A DNA stretch of 64,000 nucleotides from Allocoprococcus sp004560705 (GCF_052065755.1 NZ_JBQHTK010000014.1:1-64000), one strand, 5' to 3'. Positions 16,339 through 24,852 are shown, counted from the first letter of the stretch. Translations and numbers: made by a program. The notes: a model not told the origin generated them from the letters alone.

Positions 16339-17262
16339 ATGATACACGGAGTGCTGAATATTTATAAAGAAAAAGGATATACTTCTCATGATGTGGTTGC
16401 CCGTTTGAGAAGGATCGTGGGACAGAAGAAGATCGGTCATACCGGGACACTCGATCCGGAAGCCGAAGGCGTCCTGCCCGTATGTCTCGGGAAGGCGACC
16501 AAATTATGTGATCTTCTGACTGACAAGGATAAGACCTACGAAGCGGTACTGCTTCTGGGAATTTCAACCGATACGCAGGATACCACAGGAAAGATCCTGG
16601 AGGAAAAAAACACGGCGGATTTGAGGGAAGAAGCAGTGCGGGAAGTGGTATTATCCTTTGAAGGCGAGTACGATCAGATACCGCCGATGTTTTCCGCTTT
16701 GAAAGTCGGCGGGAAAAAGCTGTATGAGCTCGCAAGAGACGGGAAAGAAGTGGAGAGAAAGCCAAGGCATGTGCAGATCTATCGTATCCGAATCCTTCAG
16801 ATCGATCTGCCTCGTGTCCGTATGGAAGTAACATGCTCCAAGGGAACCTATATCCGCACACTGTGCCACGATATCGGTGAGAAACTGGGATGCGGAGGAT
16901 GCATGGAATCCCTGCTCCGGACAAGAGTGGAGCGGTTTGGCGTGGCAGAAAGTCTCCGGATTTCCGAAGTGGAGCAACTTATGGATGAGGGAACACTTCA
17001 GGAACATATGATAAAAGTGGATGAGATGTTCCCGGATTATCAGAAGGTGTATCTGACGCCGGAAGCTTCGGCTGCTGTGAGGAACGGCAATTCGTTCCGT
17101 CTGGGGGATGTAATCTGGATATCGGAACTTTCTGGATTTCAGAATGCGGAAAGAGTACGGGTCTATGATGAGGAACGGAATTTTATTGCCGTGTATGAAT
17201 TTGAAAAAGAAAATCAATTATTTAAAATCGTAAAAATGTTTTTTGACAAAAAAGAGAAGTAA
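16339..17262 (+). CDS. truB: tRNA pseudouridine(55) synthase
   Basis: TruB makes pseudouridine 55 in the T-loop of tRNAs. The 307-residue protein carries the catalytic aspartate D39 in GHTGTLDPEAEGVL, the family strand KTYEA, and CSKGTYIRTLCHDIGEKLGCG. A C-terminal PUA-like region follows. The ATG immediately follows the nrnA stop codon, so translation is probably coupled. It is the usual rbfA-nrnA-truB-ribF order of Firmicutes. Confidence 0.96.
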   Translation: MIHGVLNIYKEKGYTSHDVVARLRRIVGQKKIGHTGTLDPEAEGVLPVCLGKATKLCDLLTDKDKTYEAVLLLGISTDTQDTTGKILEEKNTADLREEAVREVVLSFEGEYDQIPPMFSALKVGGKKLYELARDGKEVERKPRHVQIYRIRILQIDLPRVRMEVTCSKGTYIRTLCHDIGEKLGCGGCMESLLRTRVERFGVAESLRISEVEQLMDEGTLQEHMIKVDEMFPDYQKVYLTPEASAAVRNGNSFRLGDVIWISELSGFQNAERVRVYDEERNFIAVYEFEKENQLFKIVKMFFDKKEK

Positions 17263-17273
17263 GACTGTATACT
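17243..17273 (+). promoter_or_regulatory. Possible internal promoter for ribF
   Basis: TTGACA at 17243-17248, inside the end of truB, and TATACT at 17268-17273. The 19-nt spacer is long, so this would be a weak extra promoter. Confidence 0.4.
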
Positions 17274-17294
17274 ATGACATAAAGAGGAAATGAA

Positions 17295-18224
17295 ATGGAG
17301 TATTTCAAAGGGCTTGCATCCTACCGGGGAGACGGAAGGACAGCGATTACACTTGGAAAATTTGACGGACTTCACCGCGGACATCAGAAGCTGATTCATA
17401 AGGTGCGTCAGCTGAAGGAAGCGCATGAAGTGAAGTCGGTTGTGTTTGCTTTTGACATGACACCGCTTTTTGAGCGGCTGGGGCTGCCAAGAGATGGGAT
17501 CATGTCGAACGAGGAACGGCGTATGCATCTGGAAGATGAGGTGGATGCGCTTGTGGAGTGTCCGTTTACAGAGAAAATCAGCAGTATGGAGGCAGAAGTC
17601 TTCATCCGTGACATTCTTTCCGGGCTGTTTCACGCAAAGTATGTTGTGGTCGGAACCGATTTCCGGTTCGGGCACGATAAACGCGGTGATGTGAACATGC
17701 TGGCAGAATATGCCGGAGAATATGATTATGAACTGTTCGTGATCGAGAAAGAAATGTATGGAGATCGTGAGATCAGCAGTACTTATGTCAGAGAAGAATT
17801 GCGTAAAGGAAATATGCAAGTGGTAAACGAGATGCTCGGGTATCCCTATACGGTTGCCGGAATTGTGGAATATGGAAAACAGCTTGGAAGAAGACTGGGA
17901 TTTCCCACCCTGAATGTCCATCCTGCCAAAGAGAAACTGCTTCCGCCGAACGGAGTCTATATAGACCGCGTGAAGCTGGACGGCGTGTGGTATGACGGAA
18001 TCGGCAATGTAGGTGTAAAGCCGACGGTAACAGACGAAAAGCGGATGCTGATAGAAAGCTATCTGTTTGATTATGAAGGAAATGCTTATGGAAAAAATGT
18101 GAAGATTCAGCTTTACGAATTCCGCAGACCTGAGAAAAAGTTTGCCTCTGTCGAAGAAATGCGGCAGCAGGTAGAGTCTGATATCTCTTATGGAAGAGAG
18201 TATTTCCGTCACAAAAGAGGATAA
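17295..18224 (+). CDS. ribF: Bifunctional riboflavin kinase / FAD synthetase
   Basis: RibF phosphorylates riboflavin to FMN and adenylates FMN to FAD. The 309-residue protein has the N-terminal FAD synthetase domain with the nucleotidyltransferase motif GKFDGLHRGHQ, then GTDFRFGHDKRGD and ISSTYVRE, and the C-terminal riboflavin kinase domain with GRRLGFPTLNV and GIGNVGVKPTV. The start ATG follows AAAGAGGAAA. It ends the rimP operon, with a possible extra promoter of its own. There is no FMN riboswitch upstream. Confidence 0.96.
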   Translation: MEYFKGLASYRGDGRTAITLGKFDGLHRGHQKLIHKVRQLKEAHEVKSVVFAFDMTPLFERLGLPRDGIMSNEERRMHLEDEVDALVECPFTEKISSMEAEVFIRDILSGLFHAKYVVVGTDFRFGHDKRGDVNMLAEYAGEYDYELFVIEKEMYGDREISSTYVREELRKGNMQVVNEMLGYPYTVAGIVEYGKQLGRRLGFPTLNVHPAKEKLLPPNGVYIDRVKLDGVWYDGIGNVGVKPTVTDEKRMLIESYLFDYEGNAYGKNVKIQLYEFRRPEKKFASVEEMRQQVESDISYGREYFRHKRG

Positions 18225-18236
18225 GGAGAAAACGAT

Positions 18237-19880
18237 ATGAATATCACAACGATTTTTCTGCTGCTGGGTGGTTTGGGTCTGTTTTTGTTCGGTATGGAGC
18301 TTATGAGCGACGGACTGGAGAAAGCAGCCGGTGCCCGGATGCGGGGAATTCTTGAATTCTTTACAAAAAACCGTTTTATTGGAATGCTGGTGGGAATTCT
18401 TTTCACGGCAGTAGTTCAGTCGTCCAGTGCGACGACGGTCATGGTGGTCAGCTTTGTAAATTCCGGGCTCATGAATCTGTACCAGGCCAGTGGAGTCATT
18501 CTGGGAGCCAATATCGGTACAACAGTGACCGGGCAGCTGATTGCATTTAATCTTTCGGATGTTGCACCACTGTTCGTCATGATCGGCGTGATCATGTATA
18601 TGTTCTGTAAAAAGACCAATATCAAACGAGTTGGTGTGGTGGTCCTTGGATTTGGTATCTTGTTCATGGGACTCAGTACCATGGGGGATGCCATGACATC
18701 CCTGAAAAACTCTCCGCAAGTCATGGAACTTCTCCAGTCACTGACCAATCCGCTGATGGCAATCGTGGTTGGATTTGTGATTACATCCATTCTTCAGAGT
18801 TCATCGGCTACGGTCGGTATCATTATTCTGATGGCAGGACAAGGGCTTCTGGCATTTGCCATCTGTCCGTTCTTGATCCTGGGATGTAATATGGGCTCCT
18901 GTATGTCAGCCCTTCTTGCCAGCCTTGGAGGAAAGAAGGATGCAAAGCGGGCCGCATGGATTCATTTTCTGTTTAACATTATCGGATCCTTTATTATTTT
19001 CATCGTACTGATGATTGCGACCGATCCGATTACAACGGCAATCCTGAAGTTCTCAGGAAACAATCCGTCTCGTGCGGTTGCGAACGCACATACGATCATT
19101 AAGATTACAGAAGTAATCCTGTTGTTCCCGTTCATGAACTGGGTAGTGAAAGCAACTTACAAGATTATTAAGGGTAAAGATCCTTCACCGGAAGATGAAT
19201 TTGAACTTCTTTACATCGGAGAAGGAAAGATGATGACACCAAGTACCGCAACAGTGAATGCCATTCAGGAAATCGAACACATGGGACAGCTTGCCTGTGA
19301 TAATCTGAAGCTTGGAATGAAAACACTCTGTGATCCGAACGAGGATGAGATCAATGTGATCTACCAGAAAGAGCGGTATATCAACTTCCTGAATCATAAG
19401 ATCACGGATTATCTTGTGAAGGCCAGCGAGATGGAGATGCCGATCGCCGATTCTCAGATGGTGGGAGCACTCTTTCACGTGGTAAACGATATCGAACGTA
19501 TCGGTGACCATGCGGAGAACCTTGCCGATTCAGCCAAAATGATCAGGAACGGAGAGGCACAGATCAGCGATAAGGCAAAACAGCAGCTTCAGGATATGAC
19601 AGAGATGGTTATGGAAATTCTGGACTACTCACTGGATATGTTCACACACAACAATCAGGAACATATGCAGGAAATTCTGGATCTCGAGGATGCGATCGAT
19701 GAGAAAGAGAAGAAGCTCCAGAGAGCCCATGTAAAACGTCTTACTAAAAACAGATGTACACCGGAAGGCGGTATGATTTTCTCCGATACGGTATCCGGTC
19801 TGGAACGTGTGGCGGACCACGCGACAAATATTGCATTTGCGATTCATCAGCCGGACGATTACAGTGACGATGATGATTAA
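18237..19880 (+). CDS. Na/Pi cotransporter family protein with PhoU-like C-terminus
   Basis: The 547-residue membrane protein has two inverted copies of the Na+/phosphate cotransporter II motif, with VVQSSSATTVMVVSFV in the first half and ILQSSSATVGIIIL in the second. About eight membrane segments lie in residues 1-310. A cytoplasmic PhoU-like helical domain (about 340-540) follows, with the pattern DIERIGDHAENLAD and VADHATNIA. This NptA/YjbB-type architecture is known for phosphate transport or export. The substrate is not proven. It lies 12 nt after ribF and may share its transcript. Confidence 0.88.
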   Translation: MNITTIFLLLGGLGLFLFGMELMSDGLEKAAGARMRGILEFFTKNRFIGMLVGILFTAVVQSSSATTVMVVSFVNSGLMNLYQASGVILGANIGTTVTGQLIAFNLSDVAPLFVMIGVIMYMFCKKTNIKRVGVVVLGFGILFMGLSTMGDAMTSLKNSPQVMELLQSLTNPLMAIVVGFVITSILQSSSATVGIIILMAGQGLLAFAICPFLILGCNMGSCMSALLASLGGKKDAKRAAWIHFLFNIIGSFIIFIVLMIATDPITTAILKFSGNNPSRAVANAHTIIKITEVILLFPFMNWVVKATYKIIKGKDPSPEDEFELLYIGEGKMMTPSTATVNAIQEIEHMGQLACDNLKLGMKTLCDPNEDEINVIYQKERYINFLNHKITDYLVKASEMEMPIADSQMVGALFHVVNDIERIGDHAENLADSAKMIRNGEAQISDKAKQQLQDMTEMVMEILDYSLDMFTHNNQEHMQEILDLEDAIDEKEKKLQRAHVKRLTKNRCTPEGGMIFSDTVSGLERVADHATNIAFAIHQPDDYSDDDD

Positions 19881-19886
19881 AAGTGC

Positions 19887-19915
19887 TTGACTTCATACGG
19901 CTGTTGTGATATATT
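19887..19915 (+). promoter_or_regulatory. Sigma-A promoter of rpsO
   Basis: TTGACT at 19887-19892 and TATATT at 19910-19915 with a 17-nt spacer, giving a leader of about 87 nt. Confidence 0.8.
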
Positions 19916-19917
19916 AA

Positions 19918-19962
19918 AGCGGTGTGAAAACCGGTGTTCGGCAGATGGAATCTCCAACCGCT
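19918..19962 (+). promoter_or_regulatory. Structured rpsO leader (candidate S15 autoregulatory element)
   Basis: AGCGGT (19918-19923) pairs with ACCGCT (19957-19962) and encloses two small hairpins, CCG/CGG (19931-19941) and AGAT/ATCT (19943-19953), i.e. a three-way junction. CGGT (19920-19923) can alternatively pair with ACCG (19930-19933). S15 is known to control its own mRNA through such leaders, so this is a plausible S15-binding structure. It contains the 14-mer shared with rpsT. Confidence 0.5.
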
Positions 19963-20008
19963 GCTTAATACCTGGCAATTATTAGTATATATCAGGAGGT
20001 AGTGACAA

Positions 20009-20275
20009 ATGATCACAAAAGAAATGAAAGAACAGATTATTAAGGAATACGGAAGAACAGAAGGAGATACAGGATCTCCGGAAGTACAGGTTGCTATTCT
20101 TACAGCAAGAATCAATGACCTGAACGACCACTTCAAAGCTAACCCGAAGGATTTCCACTCAAGAAGAGGACTTCTTAAGATGGTTGGACAGAGAAGAGGA
20201 CTTCTTGCATACCTTAAGAAGAATGATATTGAAAGATATCGTTCACTGATTGAAAGATTAGGTCTGAGAAAGTAA
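20009..20275 (+). CDS. rpsO: 30S ribosomal protein S15
   Basis: The 88-residue protein has the complete S15 signature, with GDTGSPEVQVAILTARI near residue 21, then HFKANPKDFHSRRGLL and the C-terminal YRSLIERLGLRK. S15 binds the 16S central-domain three-way junction and starts platform assembly. The ATG follows AGGAGGTAG. It is monocistronic, with its own promoter, structured leader and terminator, and precedes pnp in the usual rpsO-pnp order. Confidence 0.97.
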   Translation: MITKEMKEQIIKEYGRTEGDTGSPEVQVAILTARINDLNDHFKANPKDFHSRRGLLKMVGQRRGLLAYLKKNDIERYRSLIERLGLRK

Positions 20276-20291
20276 TTCTGATCATAAAGCG

Positions 20292-20328
20292 AAAGAGAGC
20301 ATTTCACTGGGTGGAGTGCTCTCTTTTT
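20292..20328 (+). terminator. Terminator after rpsO
   Basis: AAAGAGAGCA pairs with TGCTCTCTTT (10 bp, extendable into the loop) followed by TT. It separates rpsO from the pnp promoter. Confidence 0.85.
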
Positions 20329-20332
20329 ATGT

Positions 20333-20348
20333 GGGTGGCTAGCCACCC
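20333..20348. repeat. Perfect 16-bp palindrome between rpsO and pnp
   Basis: GGGTGGCTAGCCACCC is its own reverse complement with no spacer. It lies between the rpsO terminator and the pnp -35 (20363). It could be a protein-binding operator or a recombination scar. Confidence 0.6.
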
Positions 20349-20362
20349 TCTTCACTTTTCCC

Positions 20363-20391
20363 TTGCAACTAAGGACTTGCTGTGATATAAT
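20363..20391 (+). promoter_or_regulatory. Sigma-A promoter of pnp
   Basis: TTGCAA at 20363-20368 and consensus TATAAT at 20386-20391, spacer 17 nt. The leader is about 140 nt long. Confidence 0.8.
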
Positions 20392-20417
20392 GTGTAAGAT
20401 TGTGGCAGTATGTAGAT

Positions 20418-20479
20418 CCGAGACCACTGAAAAGCGCATCTGTATCCGGAGGGGAAGATGGGTTTTTCAGTAGTTTCGG
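20418..20479 (+). promoter_or_regulatory. Long hairpin in the pnp leader
   Basis: Bases 20418-20433 pair with 20464-20479 over 16 positions (one G-U, one mismatch), ending ACTGAAAA/TTTTCAGT, and the 30-nt interior can pair further through GCATCT/AGATG. Double-stranded pnp leaders are cut by RNase III and used for PNPase autoregulation in enterobacteria; the same use here is inference. Confidence 0.55.
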
Positions 20480-20493
20480 AAAAGGCTGCCGAT

Positions 20494-20517
20494 GACATAT
20501 AGTGAGACATATAGTGA
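20494..20517 (+). repeat. Perfect 12-nt tandem duplication before pnp
   Basis: GACATATAGTGA occurs twice without a gap, ending 21 nt before the pnp start codon and just before the GAAAGG ribosome site. Confidence 0.75.
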
Positions 20518-20538
20518 ATAGTAGAAAGGAAAAAAAGC

Positions 20539-22626
20539 ATGTATAAAACATTTGAAATGGAGCTTGCAGGCAGAACTCTCCGCGTTGATGTCGGTAGAGT
20601 AGCAAAGCAGGCAAATGGAGCAGCGCTTATGCATTATGGTGATACGGTTGTGCTGTCAACAGCAACTGCATCAGACAAGCCGAGAGAAGGAATCGATTTC
20701 TTCCCGCTTAGTGTGGAATACAATGAGAAATTATATGCCGTTGGAAAGATCCCGGGAGGATTTAACAAGAGAGAGGGAAAGGCTTCCGAAAATGCGGTTC
20801 TTACCTGCCGTGTAATCGATCGTCCGATGAGACCACTGTTCCCGAAGGATTATAGAAATGATGTAACTTTAGAGAACCTGGTTCTTTCTGTAGACCAGGA
20901 CTGCGCACCGGAACTTACCGCAATGCTTGGTTCTGCAATCGCAACAGCAATCTCAGACATTCCGTTTGACGGACCGACAGCATCTACGCAGGTCGGACTG
21001 GTTGACGGAGAGTTTGTTTTCAACCCGACTGCAGCACAGAAGGAGAAATCCGATCTGGCACTGACGGTTGCATCTACAAAGGAAAAGGTTATCATGATCG
21101 AAGCCGGTGCAAATGAAGTTCCGGAAGATAAGATGATCGAAGCGATCTTCGCTGCACATGAAGTGAACCAGAAGGTGATCGCATTTATCGAAACTATCGT
21201 TGCAGAGTGCGGAAAGCCGAAACATGACTATGTAAGTTTCGCTGTACCGGAAGAGCTCTTTGATGCAATGAAGGAGATCGTGACACCGGAAGAGATGGAA
21301 GTTGCGGTATTTACCGATGACAAGCAGACCAGAGAAGAGAATATCCGCAAAGTGACAGAAAGACTGGAAGAAGCATTTGCAGACAATGAAGAATGGCTGG
21401 CAAAACTTCCGGATGCAGTATATCAGTATCAGAAGAAGGTAGTCCGCAAGATGATCCTCAAAGATCATAAGCGTCCGGACGGAAGAGCAATTGATCAGAT
21501 CCGCCCGCTTGCAGCAGAAGTAGATCTGCTTCCGAGAGTACACGGTTCTGCAATGTTTACCCGTGGACAGACTCAGATCTGTACCGTTACCACACTTGCT
21601 CCACTTTCAGAGGCTCAGAAAGTGGACGGACTGGATGAAGCAGAAACATCCAAGAGATATATGCACCACTACAACTTCCCGTCTTACTCTGTAGGTGAGA
21701 CCAGACCTTCCAGAGGACCGGGACGACGTGAAATCGGACACGGAGCACTGGCTGAGAGAGCACTGGTGCCGGTACTCCCGTCAGAGGAAGAATTCCCGTA
21801 TGCGATCCGTACCGTATCCGAGACATTTGAATCCAACGGTTCTACTTCACAGGCCAGCGTTTGTGCATCTTCTATGTCACTGATGGCAGCAGGTGTACCG
21901 ATCAAATCTGCAGTAGCAGGTATTTCCTGTGGTCTGGTAACCGGAGAGACGGACGATGATTATCTGGTACTAACTGATATTCAGGGACTTGAAGACTTCT
22001 TCGGAGACATGGACTTCAAGGTAGCAGGAACCAAGAAAGGTATCACAGCGATCCAGATGGATATCAAGATTCACGGACTGACAAGACCGATTATCGAAGA
22101 AGCGATTGCACGTACAAGACAGGCTAGAATTTACATCATGGACGAAGTCATGAGTAAAGCGATCGCCGAGCCGAGACCGCAGGTTGGAAAATATGCTCCG
22201 AAGATTATTCAAATGAGTATTGATCCTTCTAAGATCGGCGATGTAGTCGGACAGAGAGGAAAGACCATCAACGCGATCATCGAAAAGACGGGCGTAAAGA
22301 TCGATATCACCGATGACGGTAACGTATCAATCTGCGGAACCGACGCTGAAAACATGGAAAAAGCGAAGAAGATGATTGCAATCATCGTGACCGACCTGGA
22401 AGCAGGAATGGTTCTGGAAGGTGACGTTGTCAGCATCAAGGAATTCGGTGCTTTCGTTGAATTTGCTCCGGGCAAGGAAGGAATGGTTCACATTTCCAAG
22501 ATCGCTAAGCAGAGAATTGAACATGTGGAAGATGTCCTGACACTGGGCGACCATGTGAAGGTTGTCTGCCTCGGAAAGGACAAGATGGGACGTCTCAGCT
22601 TTAGTATCAAAGATGTAGCTGAATAA
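20539..22626 (+). CDS. pnp: Polyribonucleotide nucleotidyltransferase (PNPase)
   Basis: PNPase degrades RNA 3' to 5' by phosphorolysis as part of the RNA degradosome. The 695-residue protein has two RNase PH domains, the first with SVEYNEKLYAVGKIPGGFNKREGK and RVIDRPMRPLFP and the second with the catalytic SGGYSVGETR-like segment SYSVGETRPSRGPGRREIGHG. They are followed by a KH domain (SIDPSKIGDVVGQRGKTINA, about residue 560) and an S1 domain (GMVLEGDVVSIKEFGAFVEF, about 620-690). The length is standard. ATG follows AAAGGAAA. The long leader hairpin suggests post-transcriptional control. Confidence 0.97.
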   Translation: MYKTFEMELAGRTLRVDVGRVAKQANGAALMHYGDTVVLSTATASDKPREGIDFFPLSVEYNEKLYAVGKIPGGFNKREGKASENAVLTCRVIDRPMRPLFPKDYRNDVTLENLVLSVDQDCAPELTAMLGSAIATAISDIPFDGPTASTQVGLVDGEFVFNPTAAQKEKSDLALTVASTKEKVIMIEAGANEVPEDKMIEAIFAAHEVNQKVIAFIETIVAECGKPKHDYVSFAVPEELFDAMKEIVTPEEMEVAVFTDDKQTREENIRKVTERLEEAFADNEEWLAKLPDAVYQYQKKVVRKMILKDHKRPDGRAIDQIRPLAAEVDLLPRVHGSAMFTRGQTQICTVTTLAPLSEAQKVDGLDEAETSKRYMHHYNFPSYSVGETRPSRGPGRREIGHGALAERALVPVLPSEEEFPYAIRTVSETFESNGSTSQASVCASSMSLMAAGVPIKSAVAGISCGLVTGETDDDYLVLTDIQGLEDFFGDMDFKVAGTKKGITAIQMDIKIHGLTRPIIEEAIARTRQARIYIMDEVMSKAIAEPRPQVGKYAPKIIQMSIDPSKIGDVVGQRGKTINAIIEKTGVKIDITDDGNVSICGTDAENMEKAKKMIAIIVTDLEAGMVLEGDVVSIKEFGAFVEFAPGKEGMVHISKIAKQRIEHVEDVLTLGDHVKVVCLGKDKMGRLSFSIKDVAE

Positions 22627-22643
22627 AGATAAAATTGAAACAG

Positions 22644-22678
22644 AAAAGAACTCTTCAGAGATGAAGGGTTCTTTTTTT
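22644..22678 (+). terminator. Terminator after pnp
   Basis: AAAAGAACTCTTC pairs with GAAGGGTTCTTTT (13 bp including one G-U) around a 6-nt loop, followed by TTT. Confidence 0.9.
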
Positions 22679-22679
22679 A

Positions 22680-22708
22680 GCATAAATACGGCATTTTGCC
22701 CATATATT
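22680..22708 (+). promoter_or_regulatory. Candidate sigma-E promoter of the spoIIIA operon
   Basis: GCATAAAT (22680-22687) and CATATATT (22701-22708) with a 13-nt spacer resemble the mother-cell sigma-E consensus (GNATANT and CATACANT). Position fits: 21 nt before the spoIIIAA start. The Bacillus spoIIIA operon is sigma-E dependent. Confidence 0.5.
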
Positions 22709-22729
22709 TGGTTTAAAGAGGTGGACAAG

Positions 22730-23653
22730 ATGAGAAGAGAGAAGAAAAACCAGATTATCCGAGTGCTTGCGGAGCGGATCCGCGGGATCATATTGAATGA
22801 AGGAATTGATTTTGCAACGCTGCAGGAGATCCGACTCCGGGAAGGACAGCCATTGGTGATCCGATGTGATGGGGAGGAAAAGCTGTTTGCGCACATTGTG
22901 ACGCGCGAAGAGCTGAGAGAAACGATGGAATACATAGCTAACTATTCTTTGTATGCCTATGAAGAAGAGATGAAACAGGGGTTCCTCACGATCGATGGCG
23001 GCCATCGGGTGGGAATATCCGGAAAAATTATACCAGATGGAGGACATGTGCGCAATTTTCAATATATTTCTTCTATTAATATCCGTATTTGTCATGAAGT
23101 GAAAGGATGTGCGGACCGGCTGTTTCCGGAAGTGCTGGAAAATGGGCGCCTTTGTCACACGCTGATCATATCGCCGCCGGGGAGAGGCAAAACCACACTT
23201 CTTCGGGATATGGTGCGGCAGATATCGGATGGGAATGCCTATCTTGCGGGGCAAAATGTAGGAGTGGTGGATGAACGGTCCGAGATCGGAGGATGCTATC
23301 AGGGAGTGGCACAGAATCAGGTGGGAAAACGGACCGATATTCTGGATAACTGTCCGAAAGCGGAGGGGTTGATGATGCTCATCCGATCCATGTCTCCGCA
23401 GGTCGTGGCCGCGGATGAGATTGGAACCGCTCAAGATGTGGAGGCCGTATCCTATGCCATGCACTGTGGCGCGATCATGCTTGCGACGGTTCACGGAACA
23501 TCGTTGGAGGAAATCCGTGAGAAGCCGTTCTTGAAACGTTTCTGGGAAGGTCATGATTTTAAACGGTATGTGGTGATGAAAGAAAGTGGAAAGACGGGAG
23601 AAATCGAAGGAATTTATGATGACAGAGGGAACCGGATATGCTGTGGAAACTGA
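22730..23653 (+). CDS. spoIIIAA: Stage III sporulation protein AA, ATPase
   Basis: SpoIIIAA is the secretion-type ATPase of the mother-cell/forespore channel (feeding tube). The 307-residue protein has a Walker A motif PPGRGKTTLLRD at about residues 148-159 and a Walker B-like VVAADEIGT. It resembles type II/IV secretion ATPases. I chose the ATG at 22730, 4-5 nt after AGAGGTGG; a longer in-frame start lies in the pnp terminator region. It opens an eight-gene operon in canonical AA-AH order and overlaps spoIIIAB by 16 nt. Confidence 0.95.
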   Translation: MRREKKNQIIRVLAERIRGIILNEGIDFATLQEIRLREGQPLVIRCDGEEKLFAHIVTREELRETMEYIANYSLYAYEEEMKQGFLTIDGGHRVGISGKIIPDGGHVRNFQYISSINIRICHEVKGCADRLFPEVLENGRLCHTLIISPPGRGKTTLLRDMVRQISDGNAYLAGQNVGVVDERSEIGGCYQGVAQNQVGKRTDILDNCPKAEGLMMLIRSMSPQVVAADEIGTAQDVEAVSYAMHCGAIMLATVHGTSLEEIREKPFLKRFWEGHDFKRYVVMKESGKTGEIEGIYDDRGNRICCGN

Positions 23654-24159
23654 TCGGATGTCTCTGCATTCTGACGGCTTCTTCGGGGTTGGGGTATTTT
23701 CAAGGTATAGAGTATAGAAGGCAGATCCAGGAAATGCACTGTCTGGAACAGCTGATCCGGGAGATCGGCGGAGAGATTTCCTATACAAAAGCACCGCTCC
23801 CGGAAATCTTTCTCCGTACAGCGAGATACTGCCGCAGTCCGTACAGCCTCTGGCTCCGTGAAATGGCCAGGGAAATGCAGGAAAAGGGGGCAGTGCAGCT
23901 TGGAGCGTTATGGGAGAACAGAACGCGGAAAATTCTGGGAACACTTTCTTTAGATTCGGAGGAAATGAACGAGCTTTCGCAGGTTGGATATCAGATGAAT
24001 CATCTGGATATCCGTATGCAGGAGCAGACACTTATTTGGTACGTCACACGACTGGAGGAGCGGAGAGGCCGTAAAGAGAAGATTTTATATGAGAAACAGC
24101 GTCTCAGTAATCTGCTGGGGGTGTCGGCAGGACTTTTCCTTGTGATCCTGCTTATGTGA
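23638..24159 (+). CDS. spoIIIAB: Stage III sporulation protein AB
   Basis: The 173-residue protein has an N-terminal hydrophobic segment, a helical cytoplasmic region with GGEISYTKAPLPEIF, and a C-terminal membrane segment (GVSAGLFLVILLM). This is the layout of SpoIIIAB, which resembles GspF-type platform proteins. It overlaps spoIIIAA by 16 nt, implying coupled translation. Assignment rests on pattern and position between AA and AC. Confidence 0.92.
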   Translation: MLWKLIGCLCILTASSGLGYFQGIEYRRQIQEMHCLEQLIREIGGEISYTKAPLPEIFLRTARYCRSPYSLWLREMAREMQEKGAVQLGALWENRTRKILGTLSLDSEEMNELSQVGYQMNHLDIRMQEQTLIWYVTRLEERRGRKEKILYEKQRLSNLLGVSAGLFLVILLM

Positions 24160-24183
24160 CAAAAGAAATCGGAGGAGGAATTC

Positions 24184-24378
24184 ATGAGTGTTAATCTGAT
24201 TTTTAAAATCGCAGCTGTCGGGATCCTGGTGTCGGTGCTCAGTCAGGTGTTGAAACACAGCGGGCGGGAGGAACAGGCATTTCTGACCAGTTTTGCGGGC
24301 CTTATACTGGTACTGTTCTGGATCATCCCTTATGTGTATGAGCTTTTTGAAGATATCAGGAGATTATTTGCACTGTAG
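24184..24378 (+). CDS. spoIIIAC: Stage III sporulation protein AC
   Basis: A 64-residue protein with two membrane helices, typical for SpoIIIAC in size and pattern; the second helix holds FAGLILVLFWIIPYVYELF. The ATG follows GGAGGAATTC. It lies 24 nt after spoIIIAB and 37 nt before spoIIIAD in the conserved order. Confidence 0.92.
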   Translation: MSVNLIFKIAAVGILVSVLSQVLKHSGREEQAFLTSFAGLILVLFWIIPYVYELFEDIRRLFAL

Positions 24379-24415
24379 AAAACAGCCGGACTGTTTTTAG
24401 AAGGGAGGCATTCGG

Positions 24416-24802
24416 ATGAACATGCTGCAGATTGCAGGAATCGGGGTAGTGGGGACGCTCCTTGCCCTGCAGTTCAAAAGCGGAAAAGCGGAATACGGTA
24501 TATACACAGGGATCGCCGTCAGTCTGTTTTTACTCTTTGGAATGAGCGGAAGGCTGGAGGTGATCGAAGAGGCATTTGATACCATCGGTAGTTTTGTTAA
24601 AGTGGACAATGGCTATATGAAAGCAATTCTCAAAATGCTGGGGGTGACTTATGTGTCGGAATTTGCTTCCGCGATCTGCCGGGATGCAGGATACCAGACG
24701 ATCGCATCGCAGATCGAAATCTTTGCAAAGCTGACGATCCTGGCTCTCAGTATGCCTGTACTGGAAGCACTTCTGGTCACGATTCAGGGATTCCTCGGCT
24801 GA
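24416..24802 (+). CDS. spoIIIAD: Stage III sporulation protein AD
   Basis: A 128-residue protein with several membrane helices. The first half has GIGVVGTLLALQFKSGKAEYGIYTGIA-like sequence and the second half YVSEFASAICRDAGYQTIASQ, the family hallmark. It is an integral part of the SpoIIIA channel base. The ATG follows AAGGGAGG at 8 nt. Confidence 0.93.
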   Translation: MNMLQIAGIGVVGTLLALQFKSGKAEYGIYTGIAVSLFLLFGMSGRLEVIEEAFDTIGSFVKVDNGYMKAILKMLGVTYVSEFASAICRDAGYQTIASQIEIFAKLTILALSMPVLEALLVTIQGFLG

Positions 24803-24852
24803 AGGCCCGGGAAAAAGAGTATGGGATTGGGAATATGGGGAAGGAGTGAAAG

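Noticed and set aside
17214..18719. 501-codon open frame on the minus strand
   Set aside because: It is antisense to ribF and the start of the Na/Pi cotransporter gene, has a His/Cys-rich random-like composition and no ribosome site; ribF motifs are unmistakable on the plus strand.
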